DNA from: Bacteroidota bacterium
GTDB taxonomy: Bacteria; Bacteroidota; Bacteroidia; Chitinophagales; Chitinophagaceae
DNA length: 64,000 nucleotides
Direction of reading: 5' to 3'
Assembly (NCBI GenBank): GCA_016706595.1
Contig: JADJJH010000007.1
Coordinates: 62,001-126,000 of the forward strand
Shown: positions 1-8,900 of the stretch, piece by piece
Position numbering within the stretch: the stretch's first letter is position 1
Layout: each line of letters opens with the position of its first letter
Notes under the pieces: generated by a model
Databases searched by the model: none
Told to the model about the DNA's origin: nothing
The model's input: the letters and a program-made list of their open reading frames with translations, nothing else
Translations under genes and position numbers: made by a program

Positions 1-1
1 A

Positions 2-2644
2 ACTTCTTGGTATCAAGTTGAAATATCTTGTAATGGAAATACAGCCAACTCCAATGTATTAAATATTGTGGTGAACAACCCTCTTTTATTAAGTACAACC
101 CCAGGTTCAAGATGTGGTTTTGGTTCGGTTACTTTAGGTGCAACGGCTAACCCCGGAAGTACAATTAATTGGTATGCTAATGCAACGGGCGGATCGATTT
201 TAGGAAGTGGAACCAGTTTTGCAACACCAAGTATTTCTAGTACCACAAACTTTTATGCAGCAGCCTCAGATGGTGGTGGTGGCGGCCCCTTCACAGCGCC
301 AATGCCAACATTAGGTACACCTTTTAGTGGAAATGTAAGGGGCTTTTGGTTTACAGCACCTTCTGCATTTACCATCACCGGGTTAAATGTTCCACTTACA
401 GGTGCAACTCAAAGTATGGCAGTTGTGAAATTTGTTCCTGCAGTTGGTCCACCAACATTTTCTACTGTAACTAATGCATTCACAGTTTTATATTTAATTC
501 AAAATAGTACTAATACAGGTGTTTTACCGGTAAACATTCCCATTGCATCGGGCGATGTGATTGGCATATTAGGTCAAATTGGTACACAGAGTGCTTATGC
601 AAGTGTTACAGGACCTTATACAACTACTATTAACGGAACACCGGTAACCTGCACGCGAATGGGAATGCAGTTTCCACTTGGAACAACCTCGCCGCAGGAT
701 TTATGGCAAGAATTATCAGGCGCAATCGGTGTGGTAAATATAACTTATACAAACGGGTGTGAAGGCGTTAGGACAGCAGTTACCGCAACAGTAGCACCTT
801 CGGATACCCTAACCGCCACAAGCGATGTTACCTACGTTTGTTCTGGTGCTGCTAACTCGACAGCTAATTTATCGGCTTCTTCAGCAAATACTAACTATAC
901 CTATACTTGGATGCCGGGTAATTTAACTGGCCCCAATGTGAGTGTAACGCCAACCTCAACTACAACCTATACGGTAACTGGTACTGATGGAATTTGTGCA
1001 AACACAAAAACAGTTACAGTCAATGCAACGGTAATTATTGCGCCGGTTGTCAATGCCACACCTACTACTATTTGCCAAGGAGATGCTACCAACTTAAGTG
1101 CTTTTGCCCCAAGTGCACCTCCTACGGGTTATACATTAACTACTATTCCATATGCTTATGAAGTGCCAACAGGTACTATAAGTGTTTTGGCAAATGCCGG
1201 AATTGCGGTTACCCCGCAAACCATTTCAAGCTTAGATGACGGTACTTGGGAGAATCTTCCATTACCTTTCTCATTTAATTATTATGGAACGGTTTATAAT
1301 AACTTTAATGTTTCCACCAATGGCTTCATCTCACTTGGAACATCTCTCGGAGGCGCGTTTTGTTGTTCAGGACAAGGAATTCCTGCTGCCGCTGCACCAA
1401 ATGCATACATTGCACTTGCACATGAAGATTGGTTATTAAGCACTTCTGGAACCATCGACTACTTTACAAATGGTGTTGCACCCAACAGAAAGTTTGTAGT
1501 TCGCTTTACTGCGGTTCCTCGTTTTGGTGGAACAGGTGCCCCAACAACGGGTGAAATTATATTAAATGAATCAGGTAGTGTAGTCGATTTTCAAGTTACT
1601 TCAGTTACTACAGCATCTGGCGATAATACTACCATGGGTATCGAAAACCCTACAGGTACTAGTGCGGTTGTAGTTTCAGGAAGAAATTCAACCTCACCAT
1701 GGACAGCCACCAACGAAGGCTGGCGCTTTGCACCTACACAATTGATGAATTTCTTATGGACACCGAATGGCGTAGGTTCAGGTATAGTTGCAGGAAATGA
1801 AACCTTAGCAAATACTAGTGCAACGCCTAGTACAACTACTACATATACCATGACCATTACTGAACCATTATATAATTGTACATTAAATTCATCAGTAACG
1901 GTAACAGTAAACCCAACTTCATCTTCTACAACTACAGCTTCTGCATGCACCCCTCCATATGTTTGGAATGGCAATACCTACACTACTACAGGCATATATA
2001 CCTACACTACCACCAATGCGGTTGGATGTGATTCAGTAGCTACATTAGATTTAACGATTGCTCCTTGTAATACTACGCTTAACTTAACTTGCTTTATACA
2101 AGGTTATTGGGATGGCAATTCACAAATGCAACCGGTATTGGCCAATCAAGGTGAACCAACTACTATGGGTGCTTGTGATACCATTACTGTTGAATTACAT
2201 AGTGATATTGCACCATATGGTATAGACGCTTCAACTACCGCTGTATTACAACAAAATGGTACCGCAACGTGTATTTTCCCACCGGTAACCGGTAATAAAT
2301 ATATCGTTGTAAAACATCGTTCAGCAGTGCAAACTTGGAGTACAAATCCAGTAGTGATGGGTACTACTTTATCGTACAATTTCTCAACAGCAGCAAATCA
2401 AGCCTTTGGTGATAATCAAATTCAAATATCAACTTCACCTGTTATCTATGCATTCTATAGCGGTGATATTGTAATAGATGAGAATATTGATTTATTAGAT
2501 TTAGGCTACTTAGAAACTGAAATTTCGAACTTTAGTTTTGGATTTAACTCGGCTGATTTGAATGGAGATGGTAATGTTGATTTATTGGATAGTCCGCTAT
2601 TGGAAGCTAATATTTCAAACTTTATTTTCTCTAATCATCCGTAA
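2..2644 (+). CDS. Giant modular secreted protein, C-terminal part (5' end outside window)
   Basis: The frame is open from the first bases of the window, so the gene begins upstream; a GTG at 68 is not a real start. The residues before it match an internal Ig-like module of the next gene (pattern YQVEVSCNGN...VVVNNPL), which shows it is the tail of a similar giant. Visible modules, by nucleotide: Ig-like end (2-270), an unassigned ~150-aa beta domain after a poly-Gly linker (280-780), an Ig-like/PKD-like repeat (800-1030), a nidogen-like domain with the FNYYG...STNGFISLG pattern (1130-1740), an Ig-like stretch, then the shared C-terminal module with dockerin-like loops (2066-2641). It is probably exported and adhesin-like. 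No catalytic residues were recognised and there is no canonical T9SS tail; it ends FIFSNHP. Confidence 0.85.
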   Translation, partial: TSWYQVEISCNGNTANSNVLNIVVNNPLLLSTTPGSRCGFGSVTLGATANPGSTINWYANATGGSILGSGTSFATPSISSTTNFYAAASDGGGGGPFTAPMPTLGTPFSGNVRGFWFTAPSAFTITGLNVPLTGATQSMAVVKFVPAVGPPTFSTVTNAFTVLYLIQNSTNTGVLPVNIPIASGDVIGILGQIGTQSAYASVTGPYTTTINGTPVTCTRMGMQFPLGTTSPQDLWQELSGAIGVVNITYTNGCEGVRTAVTATVAPSDTLTATSDVTYVCSGAANSTANLSASSANTNYTYTWMPGNLTGPNVSVTPTSTTTYTVTGTDGICANTKTVTVNATVIIAPVVNATPTTICQGDATNLSAFAPSAPPTGYTLTTIPYAYEVPTGTISVLANAGIAVTPQTISSLDDGTWENLPLPFSFNYYGTVYNNFNVSTNGFISLGTSLGGAFCCSGQGIPAAAAPNAYIALAHEDWLLSTSGTIDYFTNGVAPNRKFVVRFTAVPRFGGTGAPTTGEIILNESGSVVDFQVTSVTTASGDNTTMGIENPTGTSAVVVSGRNSTSPWTATNEGWRFAPTQLMNFLWTPNGVGSGIVAGNETLANTSATPSTTTTYTMTITEPLYNCTLNSSVTVTVNPTSSSTTTASACTPPYVWNGNTYTTTGIYTYTTTNAVGCDSVATLDLTIAPCNTTLNLTCFIQGYWDGNSQMQPVLANQGEPTTMGACDTITVELHSDIAPYGIDASTTAVLQQNGTATCIFPPVTGNKYIVVKHRSAVQTWSTNPVVMGTTLSYNFSTAANQAFGDNQIQISTSPVIYAFYSGDIVIDENIDLLDLGYLETEISNFSFGFNSADLNGDGNVDLLDSPLLEANISNFIFSNHP
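2066..2641 (+). repeat. Shared C-terminal module, copy 1 (beta module + dockerin-like pair)
   Basis: The 192 codons start at a Cys (CNTTLNLTCFIQGYWDG) and run to FIFSNHP. From 2462 there are two EF-hand-like loops: GDIVIDENIDLLD (acidic at loop positions 1, 5, 9, 12) and ADLNGDGNVDLLD (D1, N3, D5, D9, D12). This is the layout of a type I dockerin. Copies 2-4 are at 10960, 20339 and 27169. Confidence 0.85.
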
Positions 2645-2668
2645 TAAAGAATTGTAAATCTTTATACG

Positions 2669-2706
2669 AATAATGGACTCGGATTTTTTCTGAGTCCATT
2701 ATTTTA
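2669..2706 (+). terminator. Rho-independent terminator after the first giant gene
   Basis: A perfect 12-bp inverted repeat (AATAATGGACTC at 2669-2680, GAGTCCATTATT at 2692-2703) surrounds an 11-base loop and is followed by TTTTA. It lies 25 bases after the stop codon. Confidence 0.8.
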
Positions 2707-2979
2707 TGAGGAAGCCAAAAAACAAAATGAATTCATTGCTAATAGGCACATGATTATTTTCTATGCATTAAATGATTTTTGTATAAACTAAAAAAAAATA
2801 TAATAACTAATTATTAAAGTTCATGGTAACTATGTAGCTTCGGATAATATTATGTAGAGGGGGAATTCAAAACTTAGATTTTGAAATGCAAGTTGCAGAG
2901 AAATAGTAGCATACTAATCGAATTAAACAAGAACAAACAATTATAAAACACATCATTATTCACCACCAATTCTAGAGTT
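2707..2979 (+). other. AT-rich leader/promoter region of the second giant gene
   Basis: No ORF of note is present. The stretch must hold the promoter and leader of the 2980 gene. I see no clean TTTG-N19-TAnnTTTG pair, so no promoter is called. The start at 2980 has no Shine-Dalgarno-like sequence, which is normal for Bacteroidota. Confidence 0.4.
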
Positions 2980-5900
2980 ATGAATTTACATTTTGACATC
3001 ACTAAAAAGGCAAACTTTACACACTTCAAAGGCTTAAGTATTTTATTACTGTTATTGGCATTTTGCAGGGTTTCATTTGCACAAGTAGGTACACCAACTT
3101 ACCTTAACAACAATACCGGTGTAACGGCAAATGCATTTCCATTAAATACAACAGCAAATACTAAAATACAATGGATTTATGGACCTGGAGCGTTTACTAC
3201 TGCAGGAGGCGGTTCAGGAACCCCGTTGCCAGCAGGTCAGTTGATTACGAAAATTTATATTAAGTTTTCGGCAACTACTAATCCGGCAACTATTTATCCG
3301 AACCTAAGAATTTCTATGGCACAAACCTTAGGAACCACGGCCAACTTCGGAACAGCATCAAGTACTATTTATCCGTTCAACACTGGATTGACACAAGTAT
3401 TTGATCAAAATAATTTCCAATTTACCGGAATTACGCCAAGTTCATGGTATGGTATCACTTTACAAACACCTTTTCTATATGATCCGGCATTGAGCTTACT
3501 TGTTGAGGTTAGGTCGACATTAACCACATCCGGAGGAAATGGTGTGGCAAATATTGCTACTACAGGTCAAATGCAACGACTTTATGGCCCTTTTGCAAAT
3601 ACAATCGGAACTTCCAACACAGGGTTAACACCTATTGGATTCGATGTGATGCCGGCTGCAGTATGTTCAGCACCTCCCACCGCCGGAACAGCTGTATCAT
3701 CTCCCTTAATTCCAATATGTGCAGGGTCAAGTGCAACTCTTGACCTTACAGGCAACTCAATAGGTTCAGGTCAAACCTATCAATGGGAAAGTTCTTTAAC
3801 GCCAGGTGGTCCTTATACATCTGTTAGTACTGTAAATTCTTCTCCAATATTTACGGTTAATCCAACAGTAACCACTTATTATAGATGTTTAGTAACTTGT
3901 AGTGGAAATACACAGCCTTCAACAGAAACTTCGGTTACAGTTGCGCCATTATTTCCAGGGGGTAACTATACTATTAACTCTGCACTCCCAACCGGAGGAA
4001 GTAACTTTCAAACATTCGCTGCGGCTGTCGCAGCTATTAGTTGTGGTATCAGTAGCTCGGTGGTTTTTGATGTAGTATCCGGAAGCGGGCCATATACCGA
4101 ACAAATTACGCTTCCATCAACTATAGGATCTGATGCAACTAAAACAGTTACCTTTAATGGAAATGGTAATACCCTTCAATTTGCTTCAACAAATATCAAT
4201 GCACGGCATGTGGTAAAACTTGATGGAGCAGATTATATCACCTTTGATAACTTAATTATTAATGCATCTGCAGGAACTTATGGTTGGGGAATACATTTTA
4301 TAAATGGCGCCGATTATAACACAGTAAGTTTATGTACAATTAATACGAGTACAACGGATATTACCTTAAGTAGTCATCATCCGGTGGTTATGAGTAATTC
4401 TGCAACGGTTACTACTACAGCCGGTAATAATGGTAATTACAATACCTTTATAGATAATACTTTTCAGGGAGGTTATTATAGTGTAACGATGTGTGGTAGC
4501 GGCGTAGGTACCGAAAATATCGGGAATAACCTTACGAATAATCAGTTTAGAAATTCGTATTCGTATTCACTCTATATGCTTAATCAAAAAAGCGCTATCG
4601 TTAACAACAACGATTTTTCTCGTCCTTTGCGTACTGCAAGTACAACCACAGCCGGTGTATTTATGACAACCGGGTCCATAGGAAATGTTGTTGAAGGAAA
4701 TCGTATTCATAATTTCTTTGATGCCTTTCCAGCAAGTACTTCAACATTTTATGGTGTTTATTGCTCAGGGGATGCAAGTTCATTACAACCTAATCGGGTT
4801 TCTAATAATGTAGTTTATAATATTAATCATTTAGGAGCGATCTATGGCATGTATAATGCCGGCGGTGATTTTGAACAAATTTATCATAATACCATTTCGC
4901 TTGATGATGCAGCTGCAACCGGTGGACTAACTTATGGTATTTATCAAACTACTGCAGCTAGTGGCTTAGATTTTAGAAATAATATCATTACTATCAGTCG
5001 TGGTGGCACCGGTGCTAAAGTAGGATTGTATTATAATACCACTACTTCGGCTCTCACTTCAAACAATAACGTTGTGTTTTTGAATAGTGCAGGAACTGGC
5101 GCACAAAACTTTGGTTCATGGGGTGCTGTTGCTTATGCAACGCAAGCTTTGTGGAATACAGCCACCACATTAGATGCCAATAGTGTTCAAACTAATCCTG
5201 GATATGCAGCACCATTAACTGCTGATTATACACCCACTTCGGCTTTAGTAAATAATACAGGCGGTAATGTAGGTGTAGCCTATGATATTCTTGGGAATCC
5301 GAGAAACTTAATAGCACCTGATCCTGGTGCGTATGAGTTTGATTTAGTGGGATTAGATGGCGCCATTACTTGGGTTTCACCTACCAGCCCTACAACGGCA
5401 GGTTTAAAAACCATAACCGTAAGTGTTTTAAATAATTTATCAACTACCATTACTGATTTAGTATTGAATTATACAGATGGTGGATCCATCGTAACTGAAG
5501 CCTTTAGTGGATTAAGTCTTGCATCCAGCACTTCGCAAACTTTTAGTTTTACTACCCAATATAATTTAACCTCGAGCGCCATTTTACGAGCCTATATTAG
5601 TTCGGTAAATGGTGTGATGGATGATATTCAAGGAAATGACACGACAACTAATCAAAACTTATGTTTAAGTTTAGCAGGCGCGTATACGATCAATTCGAGC
5701 GCACCGGCAAGTGTTACCAATTTCCAAAGTTTTGGATCTTTTGTGTCAGCACTTAACTGTGGTGGTGTGAGTAGCGCCGTAACGGTTGATGTAGTAAGCG
5801 CTACGGGTCCTTACACCGAGCAAATTACCATCGGTTCTATCGCTGGCGCATCAGCAGTGAATACCATTTCAATTAATGGGAATGGCAATACACTTACTTC

Positions 5901-8900
5901 ACCAGGCGGCACTGAATACTATACACTACGATTTAATGGAGCTGATTATGTTTCGGTGAATGATTTGAATGTGGTATCAACGGGTGCAACCGGAGCCATT
6001 GCATTAAGCATGATGAATGTATCGGATAATAACAGTTTTACGAATTGTACTTTTAGTGTACCTCAAGCTTTAACCACTACAGCAAGTTCGTGTGTTGCCT
6101 TTAGTAGCAGTCCAATAACAGCTACCGGAACAGGTAATAATGGGAATAATAATTTGTTTGATGGTTGTACCATGAGTGGTGGCTATTATTGTATTTCTGT
6201 ATATGGTACATCTGGCGCCAATATTGTAGGAAATCAGTTTTTAAATTGTACAGTGACCAATTTTTACTTATATGGGTTGTATCACATTTATGGAACCAAT
6301 ACGGTAGTGAGAGGTTGCACTTTTGAGCGTCCAACACGTGCTACAGTAACAACAGGTTATGGCGTTTTTCTTACCACCGGATCATTGGGTTGTTTAGTAG
6401 AAGGAAATCGAGTTCGCAATATGTTTGGAGCAGCACTTACTTCTACTAGCACTTGCTATGGCTTATACTGTGCAGCAACGGCAACAGCCGGAAATGAGAA
6501 TCGCTTTATTAATAATTTAGTAAGTGGTATTCAAGGCAATGGAGTATTAGGTGGAATTTATTTAACAGGTGCCAATTTTGTGCAGGTGTATCATAATACC
6601 ATCGCCCATAATTATACATCAGCTACCGCAGGTACCACTTATGGTATTTATTCAACCGGCACGAGTGGTGTATCCATTCAAAATAATATTGTAACCATTA
6701 CCCGTGGTGGCACAGGAACCAAGTATGGTTTGTATTACAGTCCGTTGGCTACAACTTCAAACTACAATAATGTGTATATAAATGCAGCAGCCGGTGTAAA
6801 TTATTTTGGATATAATGGAACAACGGCTACAGGTTATGCCGATTTAGCTACCTGGCTAGGTACGGGTATGGATTTATCAAGTGCTAGTGTTGATCCATCA
6901 TACAATAACCCAAGCCTAGGAGATTTTAAACCGGGTAATGTATTGATCGATAATATGGCAACTAACTTAGGCATTGTTACCGATATCTTAGGTGTTACGC
7001 GTAGTGTAACCCCAGATCCGGGTGCTTATGAATTTACTATTTCGCCTATCGATGCCGGTGTAATTGGATTTGTGAGCCCTGGAACAACAGGATGTTATAC
7101 AGCCACTGAAAATGTTGAGGTTACAATCAAAAACTTCGGTTCAACACCTTTAGATTTTTCAACAACACCATTAACGGTAACCGTAGATGTAAGCGGTGCA
7201 GTGGTTACAAGCTTAACCGCAACACCAAGTGGCACATTAGCGCCTGGTGCCACTATGAATGTAGTGGTAAGTCCGGCACTTAACATGACTGCGAATGGTT
7301 CATATAACTTTAATGCCTATACTACTATTAGCGGTGATGGAAATGCATTAAATGATGCATTAACACCCGGCATTTCTCGTATAGTTGGTCCGATTGGAGG
7401 AACTGTAACAGCTTCTCCATCTAGTTTATGTGTAACAGGTTCTTCAGTGATTTCTCTTACCGGAAATTATGGTGGAACTATTCAATGGCAAGAATCAAAT
7501 AGCCCAACCGGACCATGGACTAACGTAGGGACCGGAGCTACAAGCTACACGCCGGCAAGTGCAATTACCCAAGCTATGTATTACCAAGTAGAAGTAAGTT
7601 GCAATGGAAATACTTCATTATCAAGCATGGATACCGTTGTGGTTAATAATCCTTTGGTTTTAACTACTACACCGGGTTCACGTTGTGGTATTGGAACAGT
7701 TTCATTAGAAGCAACTGTTGAGCCTGGAGCAAATGCTAAATGGTATGCAAACGCAACTGGGGGCTCTTCATTATTCACAGGCTCACCATTTACTACTCCA
7801 ACTATTTCAAGCACCACTACATTTTATGTTGAACCAGTTCAAGGTATCGGTGGTGCCGATTCATTGTCTGTTCCATTAGCAAATGGTACCACCACTGGAG
7901 TTTACTTTCATATGTTTATGGTGAGTTCGCCAACCGGTATGACCTTAGATCAAATTGGCATTAAATCAAATGCTGTAATTGGAACGCTTACTTCATGGGA
8001 TATTTACTATCGTCCAGATAATTATCAATTAATTCCAGGTGCAAATACATCGTCTGTTGGTTGGACCTTATTATCTTCAGTTACTGGTGTGCCTTCATTA
8101 GGTGCTGCCGATTATACCATGATAACTTTAGGATTGAATTTAGTAATTCCGCCAGGCGCAACTTATTCTTTCCATATAGCACCTGTTGGCGGAGCTACTC
8201 ACCAATATGCTTCAACTGCTTTGGGTACAGTAGTTTCTACCAATGCGAATGCATCTATAATTGCGGGCAATCGTGGAGGCACTACTCCATTTAATTGTAC
8301 AACATCAGGAGGTATGGCGGTAGTAAAACTAAAGTATAGTTTAGGTTGTGTTGGTACAAGAGTACCAGTAGTAGCAACGGTTGCCGCACCACCGGCAATT
8401 ACAGCAAGCGCCGTTGATCCAGTATTATGTCCTTTGGGAACTACTTCAATCAGCGTGAGCAGTCCAAATGATCCAAATTATACGTATTCATGGACATCAG
8501 TTCCTGCAGGCTTTACTGCTTCTGGAACAGGGCCTCATAGCATATCACCAACAGCAACCACCACTTATGAAGTTTATGCAATAGACAATACAACAGGTTC
8601 TTTTGCAGGTTGTGCAAATACAGCTTCGGTGAATGTAATTACAGCACCTGCATTATTAGCAGGTACAGTTAGTGGTATTCCAGCTACTATATGTGTTTCA
8701 GGAACCCCAACCTTAACGGTAACCGGTGCAGCAGGTGGAAGTATTCAATGGCAAGAATCAACATCAGCAACTGGTCCATGGACTAATGTTGGTTCTGGTT
8801 CTTCAACCTATACCCCTGCCGCGGCAATTACGCAAACTATGTATTATCGTGTTGAAGTAACTTGTCAGGTGACAACGAGTGTACAATCAAATGTATTTAC

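Noticed and set aside
13..246. Minus-strand ORFs inside the giant genes (for example 13-246, 1591-1974, 9342-9644, 13921-14235)
   Set aside because: They are antisense shadows of Thr/Ser/Asn-rich coding repeats, with no start context or family resemblance.
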